Assembly (NCBI GenBank): GCA_002482965.1
Contig: DLGZ01000058.1
Location: forward strand, 1-57,711
DNA length: 57,711 bases
Direction of reading: 5' to 3'
DNA from: Verrucomicrobiaceae bacterium UBA7681
GTDB lineage: Bacteria; Verrucomicrobiota; Verrucomicrobiia; Verrucomicrobiales; Verrucomicrobiaceae
The notes below the pieces were generated by a model. That model was given only the letters and a program-made list of their open reading frames with translations, ran no database searches and was not told where the DNA came from. The translations under genes were made by a program, and so were the position numbers. Positions 50,707 through 57,711 of this stretch are shown piece after piece (within the stretch, counting starts at the first letter, position 1; each line of letters begins with the position of its first letter).

Positions 50707-52908
50707 ATGATCTGCACTCTTCCACGCCTCATTGCTGCCGCGTTGCTTCTGCTCGTAGCGGGCGAATTGCGCGGTCAGGATGAGGACAAGCCGCTGACCA
50801 CCATTGACGAGGTGCTGAAGTACGACGCACGCGCGGCTGAGATAAAACCGCATGCAGTGCGGTTGAAGGGCGCCGTGGTCGGGGTGAGCAGCTTGTACAG
50901 CTACTTTTACATGCATGATGGCCGCCACGCCATCGCTGTGCGCTACACACGGAAGCTGGCACCACCCAAGCAGGGAGATCAAGTCGAGATCGTCGGTGAA
51001 ACAAGCCTGCAAAGTCCCGACGGCCAGCAAATCATGCGCGTGGTCGCGCTGGATTTTACTGTCACCGGCACCGCAGAGCTGCCGCAGGCAAAGATGGTGG
51101 AGCATGAGGAACTGCTGACAGCGTCAGCGATGGACCAATGGCACTCCTGTGAAGGGCGAATCACCGACTGGCATTTCAATGCGCCTGATCTGCTGCTGCG
51201 CGTGGTGCTGCGTGAGGGGCCTTTCGATGCGTTGGTCACCCTGCCGGGGGCCACTGAAGCGCCAGCACAGCTTATGGGTGCGCGCGTCCGGCTGACTGGC
51301 GCGGTGACTTTCACACCGGCGCTGGGCCGCGTGTTGTTCGTGCCGGATACGAAGCAGTTTGAGGTGCTGGACCATGGTGTGGATGATCTGTTCAACACGC
51401 CGCTCCTTTCGGTGCCGCAGGTGCTGGAGCGAGGGTTTGACGCTGGGGAGGCCCTGCGGGTGCGTGGTGTCGTGCTGGGGCGCACGCCCGATGACGTGCT
51501 GCATCTGCGGGGTGGCAATGGCGCACTGCGCATTCGTTTGCGGCAGCCGTTGAACCGCACGGACAAGTCGCGTGAAACTGCTGCCATCGGAGACGAGGTG
51601 GAGGTGGTTGGCTTCCACGTCGAGGCACCTGGTGGTTCGCAGCCCACCTGCGATCTTTACGAGGGCCACCTTCGTGTCATTGGCAAAGGCGTTGAGCCCA
51701 AGCCCCTGATCGCCCCTCTGTCAGACATCGTGGCTGGAGCTCATACGTCGGATTTTGTGGAGACACTTGGTCATCTGATTACCCTGCAGCAGGTGCCGCT
51801 GGAACACGGAGACTGGCGCACCACGATTCTGATCGAGTCCAACGGAGTGACACTGCCTGTCGTACTCCACACCCATTCTCGAGCGTCGCTGAACACGATC
51901 AAACCAGACGATGACTTGATCATTCGTGGGCTGGTGGAGCCCGCCACGGAGGTCGATCAGTGTCAGATCCATTTGCTGGGTCCCGAAGGCGTGAAGTCAC
52001 TGGGTCTGTCGTTCATGGTGAGGAAACGGCAGCTCTGGTTGTGGGCGGGCTCGATCCTCGTCGTTGTGCTCATCTTCAGCGGCTGGATCGCCGCGTTGCG
52101 AAAGTCCAATCGTGTGAAAACCGAGGTCGCGGCCCTGCTCGAACACCGCGTGGCGGAGCGCACCCTCGAACTGAGCAAGGCGCAGGCCGAACTGACCCGT
52201 GCGCTCGATCACGAACGGGAACTCGGCGAGCTGAAGTCTCGCTTTGTCACCATGGTCAGCCATGAGTTCCGCACGCCGCTGGGCATCATCATGAGCGCCA
52301 TCGAACTCATGCGGCACTACGACGATCGGCTGCCGAAAGAGCAACTCAACGAACTTCAGGAGGACATTTTCAGTGCCACGCGTCACATGGCAGGCCTCAT
52401 GGAGCAGGTGCTCGTGCTCGGCCGTGTCGAAGCTGGCAAGCTCGGCTGCAAGACCACGCCGTGTGACCTCGACATCCTGGCCGGCAAGCTCACGGACGAA
52501 AGCCTCTCTGCCACCAACCGTCGGTGTGTGGTGAACTGGCAGGCGGAAGGAGATATGTCCGGCGCACGTGCTGATGAGGCCTTGCTGCGGCATATTTTCA
52601 GCAACCTCATCACCAACGCGGTGAAGTACTCGCCCGAAGGCAGCACCGTCGAGTTCACCGCCCGTCGGGAGGGTGAAGATGCCGTATTTAAGGTGGTGGA
52701 TCACGGCATTGGCATTCCTGAGACGGATCGGGAGCATCTGTTTGAGGCTTTCCACCGCTGCAGCAACGTCGGCGAGATTCCCGGCACGGGCCTCGGTCTC
52801 GTCATCGTGAAACGTTGCGTCGATCTGCACGGCGGCTCTCTACGCATTGACTCGACGGTTGGCCAAGGTACGACCATCACGGTGCGGCTGCCCTTGTTTG
52901 CCGTGTAG
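50707..52908 (+). CDS. Membrane histidine kinase 2 with large periplasmic region
   Basis: 733 residues from the ATG at 50707; the frame reaches 50557, but a signal peptide (LPRLIAAALLLLVAGELRGQ) starts cleanly at 50707. The ~420-residue extracytoplasmic part is beta-rich with OB-like repeats (VRLKGAVVGVSSLYSYFYMHDG, ...LRVRGVVLGRTPDDVLHLRGG). A transmembrane helix lies at about 440-463, then a coiled coil, HisKA with VSHEFRTPLG (H519) and an ATPase with N-box NLITNAVKYSP and GTGLGLVIVKRC. The kinase core is nearly the same as kinase 1, so the pair arose by duplication with different sensors. No PAS domain. Confidence 0.92.
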   Translation: MICTLPRLIAAALLLLVAGELRGQDEDKPLTTIDEVLKYDARAAEIKPHAVRLKGAVVGVSSLYSYFYMHDGRHAIAVRYTRKLAPPKQGDQVEIVGETSLQSPDGQQIMRVVALDFTVTGTAELPQAKMVEHEELLTASAMDQWHSCEGRITDWHFNAPDLLLRVVLREGPFDALVTLPGATEAPAQLMGARVRLTGAVTFTPALGRVLFVPDTKQFEVLDHGVDDLFNTPLLSVPQVLERGFDAGEALRVRGVVLGRTPDDVLHLRGGNGALRIRLRQPLNRTDKSRETAAIGDEVEVVGFHVEAPGGSQPTCDLYEGHLRVIGKGVEPKPLIAPLSDIVAGAHTSDFVETLGHLITLQQVPLEHGDWRTTILIESNGVTLPVVLHTHSRASLNTIKPDDDLIIRGLVEPATEVDQCQIHLLGPEGVKSLGLSFMVRKRQLWLWAGSILVVVLIFSGWIAALRKSNRVKTEVAALLEHRVAERTLELSKAQAELTRALDHERELGELKSRFVTMVSHEFRTPLGIIMSAIELMRHYDDRLPKEQLNELQEDIFSATRHMAGLMEQVLVLGRVEAGKLGCKTTPCDLDILAGKLTDESLSATNRRCVVNWQAEGDMSGARADEALLRHIFSNLITNAVKYSPEGSTVEFTARREGEDAVFKVVDHGIGIPETDREHLFEAFHRCSNVGEIPGTGLGLVIVKRCVDLHGGSLRIDSTVGQGTTITVRLPLFAV

Positions 52909-53086
52909 ATCGGGAGGGATTGGGGGAATCGACGTTGCAAGACGCCGGTGCTTTCGTTTGCCGAGTTTCCTGATGGCCTTCGATTGTTCTGCGGCCTCCG
53001 TCATCCCCCGACCCGTCGGGAAGTTTAGCGAAGCATGCTTTGAATGAGGCGACGTTCCCTGCGCCAAACCTTCCCAACCTACTGCT
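52909..53086. repeat. REP block A (partial ~175-bp palindromic element)
   Basis: Contains GTCGGGAAGTTTAGCG (53015-53030) and GCGCCAAACCTTCCCAACC (from 53061). These match the inner and outer arms of the fuller element at 57267. The left arm is degenerate. It lies between kinase 2 and the terpene cyclase gene; no gene within. Confidence 0.8.
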
Positions 53087-53737
53087 CTAGAGGCGCTTCC
53101 AGGGATTGATGCCTTCCAGCTTCGCCTGGCGGATGTAGAGTGTGATGTAGATGAGGTCGAACACGATGAAGGCGACGTAGATGAAGATCAGGAAGCGCGA
53201 TTCAGGTGCCTGGATGTATTGGCCTGGAATCAAGACCACCGATCCCAAAAAGCGAGACAGTACAATGTAGAGCGACTGCCCGCGCACGCTGCCGCGTTTT
53301 ACCAAAAGAGAGATCATGGTGATGCTGATGAGCAACTGGCCACCCCATCCGGTGTAGCTGCCGTGCCAGTCGTTCAGGTCGCGTGTTAGCGTCAGTATGC
53401 CGAAGAATGCTGCGGCGAGGGACAGGCAGAAAAACGGGACGAACCAGCGCTGTGGAATGGTTTTCGGAAACTCGGCGCGCGCGTAGCGAAGATACTGCCA
53501 CACGATGATCACATCCACACAGCACCAGACGATGTTGATGTAGTTCATCGGCGGTTCGTCCGGATGGACGAAGCCAAAGATGAATTCCCAGCTCAGATTC
53601 GCGCACAGCGCTGCCAGTGGCATGGCATGCGCTTTGTCGAGTGCCGCACGGCGGATGAGAAGGACGTAACAGAGACTCCACAGCAGGCCGCTCGCGGCGC
53701 AGGAAGTTATGTAGATGTTGTTTTCCAGAGCAGACAT
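53087..53737 (-). CDS. Membrane terpene cyclase-like protein (Pyr4/PaxB family)
   Basis: 216 residues from the ATG at 53737; a longer frame to 53767 overlaps the prenyltransferase stop. About seven membrane helices. NLSWEFIFGF with E51 and a C-terminal IVFDLIY with D194 match in position the two acidic residues essential in fungal Pyr4-type cyclases; WCCVDVIIVW follows the usual pattern after helix 2. These proteins protonate and cyclise polyprenyl chains of meroterpenoids, and bacterial relatives are known (drimentine pathway). The UbiA-family gene upstream could supply the prenylated substrate. The family call rests on motif spacing. Confidence 0.75.
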   Translation of the reverse strand: MSALENNIYITSCAASGLLWSLCYVLLIRRAALDKAHAMPLAALCANLSWEFIFGFVHPDEPPMNYINIVWCCVDVIIVWQYLRYARAEFPKTIPQRWFVPFFCLSLAAAFFGILTLTRDLNDWHGSYTGWGGQLLISITMISLLVKRGSVRGQSLYIVLSRFLGSVVLIPGQYIQAPESRFLIFIYVAFIVFDLIYITLYIRQAKLEGINPWKRL

Positions 53738-53756
53738 AGGGTTGTTGGTGCTGATA

Positions 53757-54719
53757 TTAGGCGGCAAGAAAAGCCAGTCCGGTCAGGGCGCATGGCAGCC
53801 AGAGGACGAACTCAAAGTCAGCGCCTGCCTCGCCGATGCGGCCGAGATCAAACTGGCCCGTGCGCGCGCCGTGCAGCATCGTGGCGGCATAGACTCGAGT
53901 GGCCAGCATGGCCAGGCACCACATGGGAAGCCAGTTCAGGGCCACGCAAAGGACCAGCCACAGGCCTGCTGCCAGACTCACGCCTTGCAGCAGACGGAAG
54001 GTCCGTTCAGCACCCAGCATGAGGGGCAGTGTCGGCACGCCGTCGAGACGGTCGCGCTCCATGTCTTTGAAATCACAGAGAACGGTGTTCACGAACAGGG
54101 CCAGGAACATGAAGCCGCCAAAGGCCAGATGGGTCGCGAGTGTGCCTGTGTGGTGAAAGACGAGGGCAAACGACATCAGCCAGCCCCAGAAGAAGGCCGT
54201 GTAAGCGGCCTTGAGTCCCGGGATGTCTTTGAGGCGAACCATGCGCCACCTGCCTGCGCTGCGGCAGGGCAGCACTGGCGCGCAGTAGATCACCACCGCA
54301 ATCGGGAAGGACAGCAGCATCAACACCGCGCCGAGGCCTGACTGCCAGCCGGTGATCACCAATGCCAGCACATAAGCAGTCGCGCCGGCCAGAGCGATCC
54401 CGCGCTTTGCCGCCAGCATGCGACTGCGGGCGGAGGCGAGTTCTGCATCGAAGGCGTCCACTTCTGAAAGATGATCGATCAGGTAACTCGAATACACGCA
54501 AAGAAAGGCCGCCATTGCCAGACCGAGGCTGACGTGACCCGTCGCATGCAGGGAGACCACAGAAACCGCACTCGCCGCCGCCAGCGGAAGCAGCAGGCCT
54601 GCGCGACCGATTTTGAGGAGTCCGTTTTTCAACGTGGCGATCAGTGAGGCAGGCGTGAAGGCAAAGTTCTCACGGATCGTGTCGGTGAATGGAGAGGAGT
54701 GGGATGTCGCGGTCGTCAT
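53757..54719 (-). CDS. UbiA-family prenyltransferase
   Basis: 320 residues, about eight to nine membrane helices. The second Asp-rich motif, NTVLCDFKDMERDRLDG, is intact with D216, D219, D223 (and D226). The first motif is altered: instead of NDxxDxxxD it reads IDHLSEVDAFDAE (about 81-92). UbiA enzymes move a prenyl chain from its diphosphate to an aromatic or other acceptor at the membrane face using Mg2+ bound by both motifs, so the altered first motif may change substrate or activity. It ends 19 nt before the cyclase start, in the same operon. Confidence 0.82.
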   Translation of the reverse strand: MTTATSHSSPFTDTIRENFAFTPASLIATLKNGLLKIGRAGLLLPLAAASAVSVVSLHATGHVSLGLAMAAFLCVYSSYLIDHLSEVDAFDAELASARSRMLAAKRGIALAGATAYVLALVITGWQSGLGAVLMLLSFPIAVVIYCAPVLPCRSAGRWRMVRLKDIPGLKAAYTAFFWGWLMSFALVFHHTGTLATHLAFGGFMFLALFVNTVLCDFKDMERDRLDGVPTLPLMLGAERTFRLLQGVSLAAGLWLVLCVALNWLPMWCLAMLATRVYAATMLHGARTGQFDLGRIGEAGADFEFVLWLPCALTGLAFLAA

Positions 54720-54792
54720 AGTGTGACGCAGACTTCTCCACTTCCGCTGAGTGCGCTATAGGACCTAAGTCGGAGATGGGTGGGTGGTTCTT

Positions 54793-54810
54793 ATCCGACT
54801 TTGGTCGGAT
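54793..54810. promoter_or_regulatory. Palindrome upstream of the UbiA gene
   Basis: ATCCGACTTTGGTCGGAT, one change in the centre of the common core, 73 nt before the ATG at 54719 and on the edge of REP block B. Direction relative to the gene cannot be decided because it is symmetrical. Confidence 0.4.
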
Positions 54811-54825
54811 GCCAGACGGAGGAGG

Positions 54826-54993
54826 CTGGGAAGGTTTGGTGGGAAAATGCGGCCAACATAACAATCATTCTGTGCCGAATTTTTTGACGGCGTTTGGGTG
54901 TTTTCAGGCCTGCGAAAACGTCCCAAGCAGTCGGGAAGTTTGGCGAAGCAAGCTTTGGATGAGGCGATGTTTATTGCGCCAAACCTTCCCAAC
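54826..54993. repeat. REP block B (~168 bp)
   Basis: Starts AGGCTGGGAAGGTTTGG, has GCCGAATTTTTTGACGGCG and GTCGGGAAGTTTGGCG in the middle, and ends near TTGCGCCAAACCTTCCCAACC. Same plan as blocks C, D and E with more divergence. It separates the UbiA gene from the globin. Confidence 0.85.
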
Positions 54994-55440
54994 CTACTTC
55001 TCCGTAGCCGCGTTCGTCACTTCCAGTGCCCCCGCCTTCATGTTGGCCTCCACCGCACCGTAAAGCCATGTCCACGCAGCGCGCAGTTCGGGAGTGAAAT
55101 CCTTGTCCAGCGTCTCCGCCAGCATGTCCAGCAGTGCCTGGCCTACGAAGGCGTAGTGAGCGTCCTTCACGCCATAGCCGGCGTGCCGCGCGCCCAGGGC
55201 CTTGAGCTCCAGTTCCAGCCCGTGCGGGCGTTCCAGCATGGCGATGAGCATGCCCAACATATCGAGCAGCTTCTTGGACTGCATCTCGATGTCGCCCTTG
55301 AACATCGGCTTCAACTGTGGGGCGATCTCAAACAGCCGCCGGTAAAACACCAGCCCCGCCACATGCTCGTGGCGCACCAGTTGGGCGTAGGATTTGCGGA
55401 TGAGAAGGACTTGGCGGGCAGGCATGATCCATTGAACCAT
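54994..55440 (-). CDS. Single-domain globin (Vitreoscilla-hemoglobin-like)
   Basis: 148 residues from the ATG at 55440 (or 143 from 55425). Haem-binding helices: the E-helix region (KPMFKGDIEMQSKKLLDMLGMLIAML), the proximal His in ALGARHAGYGVKDAHY, then FVGQALLDMLAETLDKDFTPELRAAWTWLY, matching the globin part of flavohemoglobins and VHb. No reductase domain is fused. Binds O2 or NO; a partner reductase is not in the window. It is divergent from a LuxR-type regulator, with a shared palindrome between them (55459-55476). Also visible: C-terminal extension ALEVTNAATEK. Confidence 0.88.
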   Translation of the reverse strand: MVQWIMPARQVLLIRKSYAQLVRHEHVAGLVFYRRLFEIAPQLKPMFKGDIEMQSKKLLDMLGMLIAMLERPHGLELELKALGARHAGYGVKDAHYAFVGQALLDMLAETLDKDFTPELRAAWTWLYGAVEANMKAGALEVTNAATEK

Positions 55441-55458
55441 ACTTTTGCCTGGCCCGGC

Positions 55459-55476
55459 ATCCGACTTTAGTCGGAT
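55459..55476. promoter_or_regulatory. Perfect 18-bp palindrome between globin and response regulator
   Basis: ATCCGACTTTAGTCGGAT with GGC before and AGCG after, identical to the core on both sides of the IS. It lies 33 nt before the response-regulator ATG (55510) and 18 nt from the globin start on the other strand, a good place for an operator controlling both divergent genes. A hairpin or REP role is not excluded. Confidence 0.5.
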
Positions 55477-55509
55477 AGCGCTTTCTCTAAAAAGGGCCAC
55501 CATCTGGGC

Positions 55510-56151
55510 ATGGCGAAGAAAATTCTCATCATCGAAGATCAGGCACCCATGCGTAGGAATGTGGCACTCATGCTGCAACTCGAAGGCTACGAGACCTGCG
55601 TGGCGGAAAATGGTCGTGTCGGTGTCGAAGTGGCCCGCAAGGAACGTCCCGATCTCATCCTCTGCGATGTCATGATGCCCGAGCTCGATGGCTATGGTGT
55701 CATTCAAGCCCTGCGGGAGGACGAGGACTTTGACAACACGCCCTTCATTTTCCTCACTGCCAAAAGTGACAAGAGCGACGTCCGTGTGGGCATGAATTTC
55801 GGCGCGGACGACTACCTCAGCAAACCTGTGGTGAGGGATGACCTCCTTGCAGCGGTGCAGACCCGCCTCACCCGTGCGGATGCGCTCAAACAACGCCTTG
55901 CGGACAACAGCGGCTTCAGTCCTAACTTTGAGCGCCCGGACCTTCTCCAAAAAGCCTACGGTCTGACTGCCCGCGAGGCGGAAGTTCTCCTATGGGTGGC
56001 CCAGGGCAAGAGCAACTCCGATGTGGCCGCGATTCTCGAAATGAGTGAAAAGACCGCCAAACAGCACCTCGGCGTGTGCTTCCAAAAAATGGGCGTCGAA
56101 GGCCGCAATGCCGCCACCGTGATGTCGCTGGAAGTGTTGAGCGGGAAATAG
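55510..56151 (+). CDS. Response regulator with LuxR-type HTH
   Basis: 213 residues. Receiver at about 4-122 with D53 in LILCDVMMPELDG, T83 and K105 switch residues. A helical linker is followed by a LuxR/NarL helix-turn-helix at about 150-205 (LTAREAEVLLWVAQGKSNSDVAAILEMSEKTAKQHL). The receiver is close in sequence to the lone receiver at 50180, implying a duplication and a common kinase. Likely acts at the palindrome in the divergent promoter (inference). No cognate kinase immediately beside it, though two lie ~5 kb upstream. Confidence 0.94.
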   Translation: MAKKILIIEDQAPMRRNVALMLQLEGYETCVAENGRVGVEVARKERPDLILCDVMMPELDGYGVIQALREDEDFDNTPFIFLTAKSDKSDVRVGMNFGADDYLSKPVVRDDLLAAVQTRLTRADALKQRLADNSGFSPNFERPDLLQKAYGLTAREAEVLLWVAQGKSNSDVAAILEMSEKTAKQHLGVCFQKMGVEGRNAATVMSLEVLSGK

Positions 56152-56157
56152 GGAATG

Positions 56158-56333
56158 TAGGTCGGGAAGGTTTGGCGGATGGAGTGGCACCATGCCCAAG
56201 GCTGCCATCGCCAAACTTCCCGACGGTTTGAGGGCTCTCGCAGGCCAAGGGACGTTCGATCCAGCCGGGAAGTTCGGCGAAGGTGGTCTGGGAGGATGAC
56301 GGATTTTCTCCGCCGAACCTTCCCAGCCTACTT
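56158..56333. repeat. REP block C (~175 bp)
   Basis: Outer arms GTCGGGAAGGTTTGGCG and CGCCGAACCTTCCCAGCC; inner arms CGCCAAACTTCCCGAC and CCGGGAAGTTCGGCG. Together they can form two nested hairpins. It is a near copy of D and is the first of two back-to-back copies at the 3' side of the RAYT gene. Confidence 0.9.
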
Positions 56334-56343
56334 GCGTGTGCGT

Positions 56344-56517
56344 AGGTCGGGAAGGTTTGGCGCAAAAAGTGAGTCCACACCCATGATCCACAATCGCCAA
56401 ACTTCCCGACGGTTTGGGGACTCTCGCAGGCCAAGGGACGTTCGATCCAGCCGGGAAGTTCGGCGAAGGTGGTCTGGGAGGATGTCGAGTCTTCTCCGCC
56501 GAACCTTCCCAGCCTAC
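56344..56517. repeat. REP block D (~174 bp)
   Basis: Same structure as C; long stretches between 56400 and 56500 are identical to C. It ends over the last codons of the RAYT gene (stop at 56514). The gap 56152-56513 is therefore filled by C and D. Confidence 0.9.
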
Positions 56518-57224
56518 TCCTTGTTGTGCATGCTCGGATGAAGCCACACTGTCGCTTCGTCTTCACGGAGTCGTGCCACGACCGGATTCTTTGCGATGTA
56601 GCGCACCGCTGTCGCGTAGTGTTCCGCATCTCGGATGATGCGGTCCCAGCTTTCGTCCTGCCAAAACGATCCCGTGCGTCCCAGGGCGTGATGAATGCGC
56701 TGGCTGCTGCGGCGCTTCCATGATCCCGTGAGGGATTCCAGCGCATGACCCGGCAGCGGGCGGCAGAGAACGTGCGCATGATTCGGCATGATCGCATAGG
56801 CCAGGATCTCCACACGGCGCTCCCCATGATGCAGCGCCTCCACCAAAACCTCGCGATGTTCAGGATGGCGCAGCAGGCACTCTCCGTGGCCTTCATCGAG
56901 CAGCAGGTCGAGCTTCCTCAAACGTTTGCGTTGAAAGGCGTCCCAAGCGTCCATTTCATCCCCAGGCAGGCGGCCGTGATTGTTCAATGCCGCCTCCGCC
57001 AGTCGCTGCTGCCACGTTTTCTCCTCCGCCTTCATCCGTGCGACGACCTCCGCAGGCAGCGAGTCACGCAGGCGGAAGGTGCTCAGGTAGCAGGAGCCTG
57101 CTTTTCTCCAGTGCGGCAGATGTCGTGTGTATTGATGAAAGCCCGGATCAGGCATGCTGCTCTCCGGCGCAAAACCGATGAAATTCGGCGGCAGCGGGAT
57201 GTGCTGGGGAATGAACCACGCCAT
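56514..57224 (-). CDS. REP-associated tyrosine transposase (RAYT, Y1 family)
   Basis: 236 residues of the IS200-like Y1 transposase family. HUH motif in IMPNHAHVL (H149-A-H151), with the strands around it; the C-terminal helix SFWQDESWDRIIRDAEHYATAVRYIAKNPV carries the tyrosines and the RYI-NP signature of RAYT proteins. RAYTs cut and join single-stranded REP repeats and spread them within genomes. Here blocks C and D lie at its 3' end and block E 43 nt before its start, as expected for a transposase with its own repeats. Start GTG/ATG choices further up were not needed. Confidence 0.92.
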   Translation of the reverse strand: MAWFIPQHIPLPPNFIGFAPESSMPDPGFHQYTRHLPHWRKAGSCYLSTFRLRDSLPAEVVARMKAEEKTWQQRLAEAALNNHGRLPGDEMDAWDAFQRKRLRKLDLLLDEGHGECLLRHPEHREVLVEALHHGERRVEILAYAIMPNHAHVLCRPLPGHALESLTGSWKRRSSQRIHHALGRTGSFWQDESWDRIIRDAEHYATAVRYIAKNPVVARLREDEATVWLHPSMHNKE

Positions 57225-57266
57225 GCGTCCAGTTCACGAATCGGGTGCGAAAGAGCAAGCAGAAAG

Positions 57267-57443
57267 TAGGTCGGGAAGGTTTGGCGCAAAAAGTAGCGCC
57301 ATGCCCAAGGCTGCCATCGCCAAACTTCCCGACGGCTTGGGGGTTCTCGCAGGCGATGGGACGCCCGAAGCAGTCGGGAAGTTCGGCGAAGAATGATTGG
57401 TGGGGCTTGTGGAGTTCTTTGCGCCGAACCTTCCCAACCTACA
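57267..57443. repeat. REP block E (~177 bp)
   Basis: Outer arms GTCGGGAAGGTTTGGCG (from 57270) and GCGCCGAACCTTCCCAACC (to about 57439); inner arms CGCCAAACTTCCCGAC and GTCGGGAAGTTCGGCG. The most complete copy. It lies between the RAYT gene and the terminator of the last gene. Confidence 0.9.
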
Positions 57444-57447
57444 ACAA

Positions 57448-57477
57448 AACGGGCCGCCTGATGTTCAGGCGGCCCGG
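57448..57477 (-). terminator. Intrinsic terminator for the gene at the right edge
   Basis: GGGCCGCCTGA pairs with TCAGGCGGCCC (11 bp) around TGT, 34 nt past the stop of the minus-strand gene. Read on the minus strand it is followed by GTTTTGTTG. A clear rho-independent terminator. Confidence 0.88.
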
Positions 57478-57508
57478 GGTGTGTTGTTGAAGTGAATCAA
57501 CCGGCTGA

Positions 57509-57711
57509 TTAGCGGAGTTCGTGGAGGACGATGCCACCTTTGACTTCGCCCTTCGGAGCGAGGTCCTTGGCGCGGACGATGGTTTCGTTGTGGTTGATGC
57601 CGCCAGTGCCAGTGGGGCCACCGTTGCCTTTGACTTCAGCCTTGGGAGCGAGGTCCTTGGCACGGACGAGGGTCTCGTTGTGGTTGTTGGTATCAAGACC
57701 ACCACCTTTGA
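57509..57711 (-). CDS. Hypothetical protein with repeats, 5' end cut by window
   Basis: The minus-strand frame is open from the window edge to a TAA at 57509 and reads two tandem ~30-residue repeats: NHNETLVRAKDLAPKAEVKG and NHNETIVRAKDLAPKGEVKG, joined by Gly-rich linkers and ending GGIVLHELR. I do not recognise the family. The clean repeat pattern and the terminator directly after support real coding. The N-terminus lies outside the window, so signal peptides cannot be judged. Confidence 0.7.
   Translation of the reverse strand, partial: KGGGLDTNNHNETLVRAKDLAPKAEVKGNGGPTGTGGINHNETIVRAKDLAPKGEVKGGIVLHELR

Noticed and set aside
54994..55950. 318-aa minus-strand ORF
   Set aside because: Only the last ~148 residues (from 55440) are a globin; the front part is antisense to the response-regulator gene.

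Overview
The window is GC-rich bacterial chromosome. Three Gfo/Idh/MocA oxidoreductases (one with a twin-arginine signal), a Tat-exported hydrolase next to an MFS carrier, DUF6799-like secreted repeats and frequent absence of Shine-Dalgarno sequences suggest a Verrucomicrobia (PVC group) genome, perhaps Prosthecobacter-like. That assignment is inference from gene content; there is no rRNA here.

Layout. 1-6.4 kb: the end of lgt, then purH, a zinc-ribbon/TPR membrane protein, an M50-like membrane metalloprotease, a 169-bp tandem repeat array, two small membrane proteins and an oxidoreductase. 6.4-16.7 kb: an accessory zone of small genes, mostly of unknown function, with many repeats, plus a COG0523 GTPase, a DUF6799-like protein, a dihydrofolate-reductase-like protein, a zinc-ribbon gene broken by an in-frame TAG, YcxB-like and DUF3592 membrane proteins and a short HD hydrolase. 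16.8-21.5 kb: two divergent Tat-exported enzymes and an MFS transporter. 21.8-26.8 kb: tRNA-Pro, then a ferric-iron-type ABC transporter. 26.9-39.2 kb: a coiled-coil secreted protein, an AlkZ-related/WYL regulator pair, a VOC protein, a phage-replication-like protein, an amine oxidase and mnmA (the latter with an in-frame palindrome), a cNMP/thioredoxin-reductase fusion, a lipoprotein chorismate mutase, a NUDIX hydrolase, a DUF4404 protein, rplI and a third Gfo/Idh/MocA enzyme.

39.3-46.1 kb: a five-gene minus-strand operon (PaaK-type adenylating enzyme, zinc-type MDR dehydrogenase, two tandem FemAB/GNAT-like acyltransferases, a FeeM/LuxI-like N-acyltransferase), divergent from a sterol-desaturase-family hydroxylase. 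It looks like a small biosynthetic locus for an acylated metabolite. 46.1-48.6 kb: tRNA-Arg, an IS5-family wreck and an intact insertion sequence. That element carries an AbrB-like ORF fused to its DDE transposase by an apparent -1 frameshift, and it sits between two copies of a palindrome found elsewhere in the window.

48.6-57.7 kb: a signalling and terpenoid region with two paralogous membrane histidine kinases, a lone receiver, a LuxR-type response regulator, a single-domain globin, and an adjacent pair of UbiA-family prenyltransferase and Pyr4/PaxB-like membrane terpene cyclase. The same 18-bp palindrome lies 34-43 nt upstream of both kinases and the LuxR regulator. This region also holds five copies of a ~175-bp palindromic repeat, two of which flank a REP-associated tyrosine transposase, apparently its REP elements.

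The strongest candidates for something undescribed are the prenyltransferase/membrane-cyclase pair with its signalling neighbours, the acyl-metabolite operon, the palindrome-embedded frameshifting IS, and the in-frame palindrome inside mnmA.
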